A stretch of 64,000 nt of DNA from Bombyx mori (Eukaryota; Arthropoda; Insecta; Lepidoptera; Bombycidae): assembly GCF_030269925.1 (NCBI RefSeq), contig NC_085123.1, positions 9,858,001-9,922,000 of the forward strand. The letters run 5' to 3'. Shown here one piece after another: positions 11,585-25,164 of this stretch. The notes beneath the pieces are model-generated. The model searched no databases and was not told the DNA's origin. It saw nothing but the letters and a program-made list of their open reading frames with translations. Both the position numbers and the translations under genes were made by a program. Numbering within the stretch: the stretch's first letter is position 1; each line of letters begins with the position of its first letter.

Positions 11585-12574
11585 GTTATCTCCTTCTTAA
11601 TACAGCGCAGAAAGTTGATACTACTCTTAATGTGTATTTTACTAAGAAACGAAGAATACGCGTACATGACGAAAGAAAATAATTTCATTGTTCGCAAAAG
11701 TTTTATAATGGCTTCAAGCAAATCAGTTCCGTGACAAAAAATTATCCGAATTATCCGATCTGTATTTTATTGGGAATTGCCGTTCCGCCGCGTTATGGAT
11801 TCCCCGCTGTGTCAAGTGATTAACTTGAGGACATGAATAAGTTTGTATCGGGAACGCTCCTCGCGGGGCAACTTTCCCCGTACATAAATTATCGCGGAAC
11901 AAGACGCTTCAGAATTTATGAGACTCGCGTACAGTACGGCCATGTTTAGCTACCAATAACTCAATAATCCCATAAGAATTGGTGACAATTGACAGCCAAA
12001 AATATTCGCGAGCTGGCTGGCATGTTTATTGGATTTATTAATACTTTTACGGTCGGGTAATAGAACTTAATGCTGTACCATTGACTTTGGTTATCCTGTC
12101 AGAATTTGGTAGGGAAGTTTTGGACAGACAACAAGTATTTTTTTACCATAAACCTACTGTTATATTGCATATATTGTTGCATTTATAAAACCCTCTTGAA
12201 GTTATCAATGTTGCTTTGTATAAACTAAATCGTGAATTTGAATTAAGGCTTATTCTCAAACAGAGACGAATCTGAAATAGTCTTATGAATATTTTCTTTG
12301 ACGTTCTTGATCAATCCAACTTTGATTATTAAGAGGCTATCAGAGAATATGGCTCTATGAATAGAAAAGTATTTCATGATAGGATCTTTTATCGTCTATG
12401 CTGGCCGACTCTGGAATTTCGGCTCTAATTTTTTTATGATCCATTCCATTTTAAGATTATCTGAAAGAAACCGCTATTTGCGAGTAATTGATATAATATT
12501 GACTTTAAAAAAATTATGTAACAAGAATTTACTATCTATTTAAAGATGATGTACTAAATTGGTGGAAAAATTTT

Positions 12575-12670
12575 CAAGGTGGATGGCGCATTTACGTTGT
12601 AGATGTCTATGGGCTCCACTTAGCACGAGGTGGGCTGTGAGCTCGTCCATCCATGTAAGCAATAAAAAAA
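12575..12670 (+). mobile_element. Bm1 SINE 3' end
   Basis: aaggtggatggcgcatttac to gtaagcaataaaaaa. Confidence 0.8.
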
Positions 12671-12787
12671 AATTGTGTTATTGTTATAGGAAACAAAGAA
12701 CGGTCTAAATTTAAGGCAAAAAATTATCCAAGTCATCATTTAGCCCAGAAATATTACAATTTTATTTGTACTCCCACATCACAGATA

Positions 12788-13261
12788 TCTATACTAATAT
12801 TATACAGAGGAAAGATTTGTTTGTATTGAATAGGCTCCGAAACTACTGAACAGATTTGAAAAATTCTTTTACTGTTTGGAAGCTACACTATTCACGAGTG
12901 ATATAGGTTATAATCTATTTTGAAAAAAACATTAAAAAAACATTTGAAAAAACATTATTGGATTTTTATTAAGGATCCTCCTTAATAAAAATCCAATAAT
13001 GTAACCCAAGATGTAAAAAAATTACCTAAAATAATATCTTTACATCGCATGCCCTGCAAAAACTATTGATGATAGAATTAAATAATGTACTAAGACTTTG
13101 TAGAACACATTATTATTTACAAAAAGTGTCGCGATAGCATATGTCTAGCAATTATAGTTACGCCGCAATAAGTGTTCTTTTATTTAAAAAAATATAAAAC
13201 TATGTCAAATATCGTTGAAATTTTCGTTAAAGACCCGAGCGGAGCCGGAGCGGGCCGCTAG
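12788..13261 (+). mobile_element. Non-autonomous Helitron-like element, 474 bp
   Basis: A|TCTATACTAATATTATACAG at the start and gagccggagcgggccgctag|T at the end. Contains the common aggaaagatttgtttgtatt, aggctccgaaactactgaac block. A perfect 24-bp inverted repeat lies inside (12952-13002). Confidence 0.65.
12952..13002. repeat. Perfect 24-bp inverted repeat with 3-bp spacer
   Basis: acattattggatttttatta followed by agga is mirrored exactly after tcc. It lies inside the Helitron-like element 12788-13261. Confidence 0.85.
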
Positions 13262-13504
13262 TGTTAAATAAATGAATACCGCATTATTTTAAGTATACAC
13301 AATTACTGGTTGGAGAGCTTATTGGGAGCATGTATAGGTAACGTCATCCTGACCATATTGCCGCGAAGGAGTATTGCGGTCCGGTCTCAATATGAGTAAT
13401 AATGGTTTTAACATATTGTACATGCGCTCCAGTAATCTGTGAACACGGACAAGAATAAGTAATACATAGACATTAAAAAACATAATGATAAACATATGCT
13501 CAAT

Positions 13505-13865
13505 TTTCTTTTATCGCTTAGATGGGTGGACGAGATCACAACCCGCCTGGCGTCAAATGGTTACCGGAGCCTATAAACATCAACAATGTAAATGCCGCGA
13601 CGCACCTTGGGACATGAAAAATTATAAGTCTCAGTTATATAGTTTAACTGCTGTCCCACCCTTCAAACTGAAACGCATTACTGCTTTAAAGCAGCAATAG
13701 GCAGGATGATGATACCTACCCGTACATTTCATTACACGATGTTGTTCCTTCAGCGTGGTAGTAATTTGTGAATGTGTGTCGAGTATACTGGAAACATTCG
13801 AACACCGTTGCATCACTCGATACGAATGCATCGGACGTCTTAATTGAGGCCGTCAGCGCAAAATG
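13505..13865 (-). mobile_element. Bm1 SINE, full length but diverged
   Basis: From cgcttagatgggtggacgag to the tRNA-like head (gaacaccgttgcatcactcg, ggacgtcttaattgaggccg). Confidence 0.8.
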
Positions 13866-14426
13866 GTCTAAGCTTACCATAGTTAGTATGGAGGTTCGAA
13901 TTTACCTTTACAATATGTCGTAAGCAAAAAATACGCGCTAAAATGATGCTTACAAAGTCATCTGATTCTGTTGTCTATGTATTGAAACTAGGGATAGGCC
14001 GATATTGCATCAAAATTTATTATGTTTTAAATAAGTTGCAATACATAAACATGCATATGAATTGTGGATTTGGCCACTTTTGCGTTAACGGCCTCAATTA
14101 TCCTGTAGACCACGACGACTGCACTGACATTTGACATCGACAAACTTTTTACATAATACTTTTACTTTTTTTATTCAGTAAAATTATTTGTGTTAATAAC
14201 ACAAGAGCGAGCATCGAAATCATTTCAACTTTGACTATCGCTGCACGAAACACGATTACAAAGATTCTCAACTTTTAAAAGTCGCATACTTGCCAAATGC
14301 GAAAGAAACCCTGAACTGTCATTCTTAAAGTTAAACAGTATGAAGATAACAAAACGGCATCAATTTTGAATTCTTTTTCCTATTACGCCATTTAGGTATT
14401 CACTGCCCAGATGATTTTATAAGAGA

Positions 14427-14640
14427 CTAGCTGACACGGCAGACTTCGTAATGCCTCAGTCGATAAATGAAAGACCTAAACCTTTGTATAAAATAAACTT
14501 AAAACAAAGAAAGGAATCCGTCCAACATTAAAGGGAAAACAAAATTGTTATTTTTATTTAATTTTTCATAGTTATCTACCTTTTAAATCTTCTCTGGACT
14601 TCCAAAAATAATTCAAGACCAAAATTAGACAATTATACAA
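14427..14640 (-). mobile_element. Helitron-like element, 3' part
   Basis: Reverse copy of the 7455-7749 family: ctagctgacacggcagactt, cctcagtcgataaatgaaag, tctctggacttccaaaaata. The 5' terminus is lost or scrambled near 14640-14700. Confidence 0.6.
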
Positions 14641-17600
14641 TAATAACAACAACAAATTAGACAATAATTCAAGACCAAAATTTTTTCAAAAGTGCTGTTT
14701 TATTTTAAAAGTTATTATTAACTAGCTAGTAAATAAAGAAATAATCATTCACAAAAAGTATTTTGTTTACCCGCACATACCTATATTATATGAAAAGAAT
14801 ATATCGGCAAAGCCTAATCTGGGGACCGCTGACATTACATTATTTAATCATATACATACATAGTTGATTCAAATATGACATCTCGACATTACAGGCTGTA
14901 AGATTGGATATTGGAAATTCTCACCTTTGATATATTAAATATTTGAAATTGCAATGTTTTCTTTGAATGTGCTTTGAAATATATTTTGCCATTATTTTTA
15001 ATAATTTAGATTTCTTCATATATTTGATTTAAAAAGTATTGCCTAGAATACGAGAGCAAGAAAAAAAAGCTGCACACGACAAATGACGAAACCTTTTTTT
15101 TTAAAAGTAGATACGATTTTTCGATTGAGATATTCTATTAGATACAAATTTTACATCTGATAACGAGTCGACTACGCTGAATAACACCAAATACACATAT
15201 TTTGTTATTATAAGTAATAAATAAACAATTTTCCACATCATAAATTGCGTGTAACAACAAGAAAACTGCAAATTTATGCAGATTCAGTTGCGAAACCGTG
15301 ACTACCAGGGACCGATGCCCCACGATAACGCCGTATCCAATGTATTTATGTAAATATTACTACATTATGTATATTAAACCGAGATTTTTCTATTACAATT
15401 CATGTATGGTAAGACAGAAAATGGCATGCCTTACTTTATAAGATTTGTGGTAGGACAGGACGAATATATGTATAACGATATATGATTGTGCTATGTCAGG
15501 AGAATATAAGTCAAGTACACATTTAGAAGCAATGGAGGCTTTTAGAAAAAATATAGTGTAATCTGCTTGTCATACGATTTATTCTAGAATTTTTGCCATA
15601 TACAATTTATATTTCGTATGTGTTCTGGTCTTCCGACTCTCAATGGATTTGTCCTTTGCATTGGGTAAGACGTTTTGGTAGTTTAATTAAATCAAAACTT
15701 TTTATTTGCGTAATAACTGGCTGGATGGTGAGTTATACACCCGCATAAGTATGTACTTACCATTACCGTATCTATTTCGGTCGGGAACAAACGATGCATT
15801 TCAATTATGGAGAGACAACTGTTATTCAATACAATTGAAACTTAGACCCCCAACTCTCAAAGTGGTTTTGCGTTGGGATGTCTATGAAGCTCCGGTGTCT
15901 ACTTAACATCACATGGGTCGTGACCGCTTTGAACAATCTAAGCAATAAAGAGAAAAGAAAAAAGTAGTCTTGCTTTCCGCTCTTAAGTAGTCTCGCCTTC
16001 TGGTTTTCAAGGGTTGGAAAGCTGTTACATAATAGATTGAAATTCAAGCCTTGCAATCTTGCATTTAAAGGGTGCATTTCATGAAAAAAAACAACGGAAT
16101 AAAGACTATAATTTGGCACAATATTTCTACTAAAATTAATTTAGTACGTAACGCATCCCACTAAAATAATTATAATATTAAATTCTGTGTCATGGAAATC
16201 AAGTCATCTTTTTAGATATTTTTTTAATTCGAAATTGCTTTATAATAGAATCCATTAAAGCGTTATTCTCTAACAAAACACTATTAAATTGGAATTTAAT
16301 CCCCCTCGAGGTTTCCCGGAGTGTTTCCATTGATCGAACAAAATTTGACTAATTTTGCAAACCAAACTGTGGCTTTTCTTTTTGAAAATGGTTATTGGCT
16401 AAGTCATATATTTTTAACGAATTTTATGAAAACACCATCGCAGCGAAATTATTTTTTTACTATTAACAACGACCAACAATTGAGTTTGGTTTGGTCGTAT
16501 AATTAGTAATTGTACAGTTATATTAATGGGCTGGTTGGTATTAATGAATTAAGCTTTTATTTAATTTTTATCGCATCTTATTTCATTAAGGGCTCATCTC
16601 AATTTTCTTTTGTTAATAGTATTAATAAAATTTTTATTCAGATTTATATTTAATCAATCTTATGCAAAACTTTTTAACAGTAAAATGACCAAATCCGGTA
16701 TGGAAATGATTTTAACCCTGGATTCTAACTAGTAATCACAGGTCTCCGCCAACATCATAAAATATAGACGATGCTGGCGTAGCTACGGGCGGAAGTGAGT
16801 GTAAAATACCCGGCACTAAACTATATATTATTACAGTTTTTTTTACCTGAATGTTTTAAAAGGCGTCTTAGATTAAGACATAAATGAAACTTCATCATTT
16901 TATTGGCTCGTTTTTTATACGATTTTAGATTTACGTGGAAAAGCCACGAAAAAATGTTAATTTAATAAGCTTTTAATTCGATTTTTGTGTACTTCCGGTT
17001 TAATACATTTGTAAAGGATGGCATTTATACTATTGGCACAAAAAAGCAATATTTTTTGATAATGAATAATATTCATAAAGTATTTAAAATGAAAATAATA
17101 ATATTAATTATCCTTTGTTACAATTAGTACTTAATTAAATAACTAAATATGTAATAGTAATGGCAGCACTGCAGATGACAATGATTTTAACAGTATGAAA
17201 ACTGACATAATGCGCATGACTATGCCCGTCCATAAGGCTCGTGAGTGGAAGAGAGAGCGAAATACTCGCTTCACCGCTCCGATTTTTTATGACCCAAACT
17301 GCACGGACAAAATAATTCTACTATAGTAAATTAGCTTTGCAAGCCTTCGTTTGTCGCAAATATGTGACTAATTCGTTCAAAATGTTAAAAGTACCTATCT
17401 CTGACACACATTTTTACACATTTACAAAGAAGAAAGAACATACTATATAATATGTATATGTACCTAGGTAGCTCTGCAATTGCTAAGGGTACCTACTCGA
17501 GTACTATTAGAGGTGTATCCTTGGTTCATCTATGATAATGAAACTAAAAATGTTAATTAAAAACATATCGTTTACCTATTTTTTTCAATTTGTTATAGTC

Positions 17601-18859
17601 CGTGCCTACAAAAATCAGAGACATCTATTTATTAATAGATAACCTCAAATTATAAAGTAAACACGTTGATATCTTTTTTTTGTGACTTTCTAATACCAAA
17701 AATATTTCTGATTAAGCTTAAGCTATGTTATTCCTATCGTTTTAGTATTTTTTTGTTTCTAGACGCCTCAAATAGATATCAGGTAAAATGTTGTATAGAA
17801 AGCTGCCATTGTTCTTTAAAATAAACCGAGCAAAAGGAACAAATATTGAATCCACATCATCATTACTCCGCAAAACCTACTCGGCGACACTTTTCTGAAC
17901 TACAAAATTTATTCATGTAAATAGATCGAATTCTCAAGGAGATTTTAATAAAAGAATTTCTAATAAAAGTGGTTTAACGCACGTCCATTCTTCGTACTTC
18001 AAACACTATGGATAGATCATTGGCAGGGCTCCAGAAACGTCTCGTCTTAAGTATCGACAAAGAATATTAGCACAGTGGAGTAACATTAAAAAATATCGTT
18101 ATGGCGGTGGTGTGGTTAGATGTTTGATGTTTCGATAGTAAAAGAGAATAAAACGATACTGAATTTTTTTTTAAGTCAGCTTATCAGGAATTTTTTAGGG
18201 ACTAAAAATTGAAATGATATTGAAGATAAATTTAATTTATAATGTGAACGAGTGCGAGAGTGGAAATATCATTAGATCGGCCGTAACACTAATTTCGTGA
18301 TAGATCTAATTACGAACCTATAACCTTATAACAAGAAATAATCGGAGTCTAATCACAAATTCACCAGGCCCAAACCTAGGATTCGCTGTATGGTGCGCAC
18401 GAAAGACTGATATATATATGTCGTGGTTAACGACTTTTAGTAATATTAAGACGTTGTTTTGACTATTATTTTAAATGATGAAATGTTGTTTTGATAAATA
18501 TCACAAAATGTAGGGTAGACTCCGTAACGCCACAGTATAAAATGGCGGTACGTGGACAACATATAATTAAATATACAAATTTAATATTAACAACCAGACA
18601 AAGACCAAGCAAACTTGTTCGTCACACTACTATGTGCCCAATATAAGAGTCAACCATAACCCATGGCTTGCCAGTGACGGGCGCTAGATTCCACGCCACC
18701 GAGCTTTCAAGTGAGACTACTGTTTTAAGCTCTACTTGCCAAATCGTTTCCTTACTGACGACAGCTTTTTATTTGCAAGCATTTACGGTTCTGTTCTCAG
18801 ATTCAAATTACCATTCATTTTATGAATAAGTTTTCTATATAAAGGTTTTCGCTAAACTA
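14641..18859. other. Long AT-rich stretch, no gene recognised
   Basis: Only a degenerate Bm1 end at 15845-15955. Short ORFs lack domain resemblance and splice context. Confidence 0.5.
15845..15955 (+). mobile_element. Degenerate Bm1 3' end
   Basis: aaagtggttttgcgttggga, tgtctatgaagctccggtgt and caatctaagcaataaagag. Confidence 0.5.
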
Positions 18860-19458
18860 GTGGTCCCCTGGTAGTCGAAATTCGACTATAGCTATTGGAA
18901 ATTATAAGCTTGTACACTATTATGATTCTATTGTCAAGGACTATTAAACTTCTTTAATCACAGATTTCGTCAAGACTACACTTTAGACAAATATTAATAA
19001 AGAGAAAACAATATTTAATCTATTCTCAATTTGACAGACTATAACTGACAGACTGCAAAGAAAAGTTTGACAATAAACAAATAGTATGCATGCGTGTGTG
19101 TGTCAAATACATGGTAGTGTGTGTAATGTTTTCTTTATTGATTTAATGTATCTTTTATGATCTGATCTGATGATATTATCTTTAAAGATACATTAAATCA
19201 ATAAAGAAAACATTACACACACTACATACCATGTATTTGACGCACACACGTATGCATACTATTTATTGTCAAACATTTGTTCTTGACGTCTGTTGTAAAA
19301 TTGAGAATAGATTAAATATTGTTTGTCTTTTATTAATATTTTTTATAGTATAGTCTTAGCGAAATTTGTAATTATAGAAGTATAACATACAATCATAATA
19401 GTGTACAAACTTACAATTCCAATTGATTATATTTGAATTTCGACTACTGCGGGGCCAC
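18860..19458. mobile_element. 599-bp fold-back (long inverted repeat) MITE
   Basis: Left arm about 18860-19157 and right arm about 19181-19458 are near-complete reverse complements; the loop is about 23 bp (tgatctgatctgatgatatt). Ends are GTGGTCCCC and GGGGCCAC, each bordered by TA (18858-18859 and 19459-19460), consistent with a Tc1/mariner-like TA duplication. No ORF. A transcript would form a ~280-bp hairpin. Confidence 0.85.
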
Positions 19459-20469
19459 TAGTATAGTTTAATATTTAAGTACGAAAGTTTAATTTGTAAT
19501 TATGACTCAAAAGGGAAAAATGTTACGAAATATGTAAATCATTAAGATTCTTTGTAGCTAAAAGCACTAAGGTAAGTACTGTGAATTTAATTTAAAATCT
19601 TGAAACGATCTCACAGCGAAACCCCTTGTGAATATTTGTGTTTTTCTTGTAGCGATGCATTAAATACGCTACCTGCAAGAAGGTTTCGTTATCTCAGTAA
19701 TGTTGAAGTACGTTCTAAATAAAATTTAAAAGTTTAATAAATTTGCATACTAGAAAACGTAACGAAAATGTTTCTTATATTTTTAAGCATAAAGAAATAA
19801 GTTAATCTCTAGTCTTTACTGTTAATAAAGATACAGTTATACCTATAATCAAAAAAGCCTCAATAAGAATCTAAGTGATATTATGTTCTCATAATCTTTA
19901 TATTTCCATAAGAGAAACTTCAGGTTCCCAAACCCAGAATGAACAACTATGCTTTAATATTATTTCTAAGAGTGCTTCATCACGTTGAAATATTTTAACC
20001 GCTACATTTGAAAGATTGTTATTACCATATTTTCATAACATTCACAATTCTACTGTATAGCCGGCTAATAGATTACATTAACTACAAATGGAATATCGTC
20101 ACCCACCTATAGATATGGCTCTTACTCGAAATTAATACCTCCCTCCCATTAAAAAAAAAAACCTTTGTATGAAAACAATTCAGCTCAAGTGCATGTTTCA
20201 TATTCAAGCACTTAATTTCCAAAATTCTATGATTCACCTCTTATTTTTTAACTCCACGTTCAAGAAATGGGGGTCATAGAAATCGTACTAATAATTAAGT
20301 GAGGTAGCTCAATACTTTCGGTTTGTTTTGTTACCTTACTGACAAAGTAACATAGCACACCATAGGAGCTCTTCAGTAGACTAACTAGCACTAACTGCAA
20401 ACCCACTAAGTAGAACTTCACCAACAAGTACCTAATAGCTTAGCGAATCAAGTTACTCATCCTTGGTAT
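19459..20469. other. No gene recognised
   Basis: AT-rich sequence without a supportable feature. Confidence 0.5.
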
Positions 20470-20640
20470 GTTCTGAGAAATTGTTTTAGACGATCCTTCA
20501 TCTCCTTTTTACCGCCCGTCATCATAGCAACAATACATCGATTATGCCTTTTTTGACGTACTATTTGGCTTTGAAATTAACTCTCCTCCAGAATACTTTG
20601 ACATATTTTTCTTCAAACGAGGTTTCGTAAAAGGCATCAG
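20470..20640 (+). mobile_element. Degenerate LINE ORF2 tail (Jockey/CR1-like family C)
   Basis: Diverged copy of the block at 52068-52447 (gttctgagaaattgttttag, ctccttttttaccgcccgtc, tcttcaaacgaggtttcg). Confidence 0.5.
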
Positions 20641-21490
20641 TGTTTACATAGGGATTACTGGTAGCCTGGAGGCCTTTCCAATTTCACCAGGACAGATGGG
20701 CGAGCAAAGGCTCAGCCAGGAGGGATGGGATTTGCTAACAACTGCCCGACCACCTCCATAGGAGACCTAATAACTTAAGAGCAACTGCTTCGCCAATAAA
20801 CTACTACCGGATCGGGATCACGACCCGCTGAGAAGATCTGGCGAGAAACTCAGCAGGCTGATGCATGTCTTAGGTTGCACTTCAAACCCTTTGCTGAGTT
20901 CAACGAATAGGGTTATCGGGGTCCCTAAGCTTGCTATTAGTGTTAAAGCTAAATGCGTCTAATGCAAAGGTTATTGGATCTGATGGATCCGTAAGGACGT
21001 GTCTAGGGCGACGGTGTTGACTGGCTTCTGCGTGATCAGGATTCGGGGAGTAACTCAGTGGCGGCAACGATAAGGCGATTTTCATGACGCATAGCCTTAT
21101 AGAAGTACCGTTCCAACGCTGACTTCTTGTGATACGCGATTGATTCGAGGCACAAGTCGACGTATAGGTCAACGTTGCTCATGAATCACGGAGCTCCGGC
21201 AGCTAACTTGCAAAAGCGGGATTGTAGGAATAGAAGGGTGTCTATGTGTGTGCGAGCCGCATGAGCGAACACCACATTCGCGTAAGTCATGACGGGACTT
21301 ACGCAAGTTTTATAAAGTGTCATCTAGTTCCAAAGGAACATTTTACTCCGCTTACAAATCATAGGGTAGAGTCTGCCGAGAATAAACGCGACACGGTCGC
21401 AAACTGAGGCATCAGTGATAGAAAGCGTCTTGGTTTTACTCCAGACATTATTTATGTCCTGGAATGACGTTAATAAACTTCCTATGAGAC
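20640..21490 (-). mobile_element. Jockey-clade LINE 3' end with ORF2 tail remnant
   Basis: The left ~230 bp (ctggtagcctggaggccttt to tggcgagaaactcagcaggc) is a 3'-end block shared with 34604-34835 and 47243-47336. To its right, the minus-strand frame 20900-21172 has SRSRITRSQRWNGTS-like sequence and RRPRHVLTDPSDPIT, similar to the RRPKHVIT ending seen at 29.3 kb. Degenerate. Confidence 0.65.
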
Positions 21491-21506
21491 GAATATGGCT
21501 CAACTT

Positions 21507-21945
21507 TTTTTTTCTTTTCTTAGATGGTCGGATGAGCTCACGACCAACCTGGTATAAAAGTGGTTATCGGAATCCATAGTATTCTACAACGTAAATCCCA
21601 CCACCCACCAAGAGACAAGAATTCTAAGGTCTCCGTTTTTATAATACTGTGGCGACTCACTTATCCGCCACTACTTGGGCAACCGCCTTACAATTTGACA
21701 AAATCGCTGTCGCCTATGAATTCAGGCAATCATCTATTATTGTTGTTCAACACTTCGGCAATCTTGAAAATGTCGTAAGCGAGATTCAGGCATCGGTCAA
21801 TTATCTTGCGTTGTATGATGGCTACCCGCCACAGTACAATGGCTACCATTCAAGCCGACACGCATTACTGCTTCAAGGCAAAAATAGGCAGGATGGGGGT
21901 ACCTACCTGTTCGGTCTTATAAGGCGTCCTACAACCAGTAACTGT
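21507..21945 (-). mobile_element. Diverged Bm1 SINE with a ~190-bp foreign insert
   Basis: Left part ttcttagatggtcggatgag to aattctaaggtctccg (to ~21635); right part ggctaccattcaagccgaca to cctacaaccagtaa (from ~21838). Between them is sequence unrelated to Bm1. Confidence 0.6.
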
Positions 21946-24900
21946 CTCCAAACTCAGCAAAAACTTCTTTATTAATTAAAATGAAATCCAATGTATGATA
22001 CAACCAATGAAGGCTGCGCGTATTATTACAATTCTTTATTCAATACCTACTAACCTTCTAAATAAATTAAGGAAGATTTTTAATTTAGTCCAGGGCGGAA
22101 TAACCTGAATTTTATCCTTTGAGGATCTCAATTTTATCATTTAAATTGGCGTCGCCCAGAGCGAGCGGGGCTCTGCCAAAGGCAGTTGGCGTCAGACGCC
22201 ACGGAGTACTTCCAGAAACTTCGATTAACGAGTTCCGAAGATTTAGTGGCACTGTAATCGCATAAGAATTACGTCTGTTGAAAGTTTATCGAGTTTTTTC
22301 TTTAAAATTTATAGTGCAGTGTGAGTATAGCACGTTGCAATTTTCAAATTTATTTATTAAAATTTACACTCTGACAACCAGTTTGATAAGAATTTAAATC
22401 TTTCAAGATTTTAAGAAGATGATTCCTAATATATAACGCAACATTTTAATTTCACTTAATTAAGCTTATGATAAATTATTAGGGGTTACCTCAATAAATT
22501 GAAATTCAATCTGAGATTATTTTGTTAACACTATTTGCAATTTTTTACAAGACATAAATCAAACTTAGAAACGAACATAACGTGTTATATGCAAACACGT
22601 GACATAAGGCACTTCAATATATTTATACTAGCTCTATCTTAAATAGATTAATATAGATTTGATTAGTTACTTTTATTCAATAAATGTTGGTTTTGTTTTG
22701 ACATGATGACGAATGCTAATTGTCGCTCTTAATCAACCAGTGGTACGACTAAGGCTCTGCCTACTGCTAAAAACTCTATTCAAATCTAAATCTATAGGGC
22801 TTTCTCTTGGCTTATTGGTATTAGAAACAGCAAACACACTCCGAATATGAAATCGCTTGCTAATCCCGACTAAGAAATATGCTTATTACGATTACTATGA
22901 AGCAATAATGAAATATCTGTGATTTTTTTTGACGTGACAACGTCTTATAATTCGATGGAGGCGGCTGCACGCACGAAAAAACATAACTCATGAGGCGTTC
23001 CATTTAAGGCTTGAAGTGCAAGCGAGAGCGCGCAACGAGCGACAAAGAGGCACAATCGGCCTCCGCGTTCGGCAGCGTTCGACATCTGTCTCTCTTCTAC
23101 TTGAGTGAGCGTGGACAGCTGTTATACAATAATACATTTACATGTTTTCGTCAAGTATGAAGTTCAGTGAAAAGAGAATGTGGTGTCAACTGTCCATACA
23201 AAATATCTATCAAACAAACAAAATTAAAATTTTCGTTTGAAAAATGAAACCATTCCATCAGTATTTTCTTATGACGCTGTCACGTTCAACTATCATCAGT
23301 AAACCGACTTTACAGACAACCGATTTTTTTTTACTTACATAAATTCTGAAAATTACAAAGCTTTGCTCAAAATTTCAACCCAAAACCAAACTTATACAAA
23401 TCTCGTTCGTCAAAATGTAATTGCATTAATCCGGGTTCCATAGTTCGAAACTTATTTGCTTGACTACAACGGTATTCCCCAAGACAAGATTGCTAATATT
23501 ACTGTGACAAACTCGTATCTCGGAGGTTTGATCTTTGAAATTAGCTCGCTCTACTAATTAACGTAAAGTTTTCGCACAAACTTTTGGCAACACTATTAAC
23601 GTTTCAGCGAAAATTTTAGAATGTTAAAAGATTAATTAGTTTTTTTGCTGACGCTCCTGAAAGATTATTCACAATTTGAACTAAATGTTTCACCCATGAA
23701 AATATAGTGTAAATCATTATGATTTAATTTTGCATTTCATGTGTCTTTATTATGTATATATTAGTTTGGGTTTTTTTGAGCTCGAATGGGTGTGACACAC
23801 TATATACATACAATTGGGATTAGGATTCATGTTTCAAGGCTACGATAATCACGTCATGATACGTTACCGCAACTACTTTACAGCATGTAGACCATGAGCT
23901 GGTTTGATCATCACGAGCGTTAATATTAAAAACATTTTGACACTGTAAAAAAAATATGCAAAATTTCATAAATTTCATTAAATATAAAAGTAGTTCATGT
24001 AAGTTTTGTCGCACTCCAAACTTTCGGCCATCTTACTTTAAAAGTAAGTCTTGTATAGGACTTGGTAACAAAATTTTTTGGGAGCAAGAAAATCACTCCG
24101 ACGTTCTTGGTGGGCGAGATAGGAATATCCTTAAAGGCGTAGTAAAATCTTCAGAAAGAAGTGTATTTACTGTATTATAAGCTTCGATCAACAAGATTAT
24201 AAGATTCTTTTTCGTTTGTGACAAATTATTACTAAGTTAATTTAACTAGTTCTTAATAATAGGCAGCAATTCTTGCGTAACCTACGGACTGATTTGAGAA
24301 ACATGGCAGAATCAACTTATTCGGTATAAGTTTATGAAACTAATTCCACTTATGCCCTGAGCAATGATCGGTGAAAATACTCAATACGGTTTTTTTCCTG
24401 CGAACTGTAATAAATTCGTAAAACCGGGAACCATTTCTTATAAATTAATTTAAGTCAAGATATTTCAGTAGATCAGTAACTACAGACGAAATATTATTAT
24501 ATAATAATAAATGATATGTAATGGCTATTAAAAAAATTACGGTATAAGATAAATCAATGATCAGTCGATTAAGTTAATTATTGAAAAAATAGCAAAAGTT
24601 TGCCCACAGAATAATAACACACGCAACAAACGTGGTAATTCAGAAATTTCAGTTTATTAGAATGTTTTTTCGACCTTCATTAATAATTTGTAATTACTGA
24701 ACTAACCTTAACATTATCAAGCAAAAATTAGACGTAAGACTTCACTACGTAAGTTCAAAATCACTTTGACAGGCGCCACCTTATTAATTCTTCGGCGTTA
24801 AACTTCGAGCCGGGGTGGCTCTGCCTCATTTTGAAGTTAATTAAACGGCCCTCATCGACGTCTTCATTACGGACCGTAACGGCGTGTCGAAACTCACAGA

Positions 24901-25164
24901 TTCACTAAGGTTTCCGCATATCACACTATTCTAAACACTTTTTTTTGTTACTTAAAGATTATTTCAAACTTTTAGCTTATTTATTAGCTTGGATAATCCA
25001 AGGAGGTCTCGCTCTTAACTGCTGCACAACTATGAATGCCGTTATCCCTAATATCTATGCTCTAAGCCCCTATTAGATTGTAATAATGACTTTTAAACCA
25101 GACCGCACGATTACTTCGCGGCAGTAAAACTGCCTATGATAAGTCAGTCAGTACATAAGATAGA
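21946..25164. other. No gene recognised
   Basis: Mostly AT-rich. GC-richer spots at 22140-22260, 22970-23110 and 24770-24900 have no ORF and no clear relation to the repeats here. A 74-codon plus-strand ORF at 23956 has no recognisable content. Confidence 0.45.

Larger units (their letters stand above)
10001..12574. other. No gene recognised
   Basis: AT-rich except 11750-11950, a balanced stretch (ccgttccgccgcgttatgga, gctcctcgcggggcaacttt) with no ORF and no repeat match, possibly single-copy non-coding DNA. One Bm1 fragment at 11110-11282. Confidence 0.4.

Noticed and set aside
23956..24180. 74-codon ORF with HSDVLGGRDRNILKGVV
   Set aside because: No family recognised and no splice or transcript evidence; kept only as a note.
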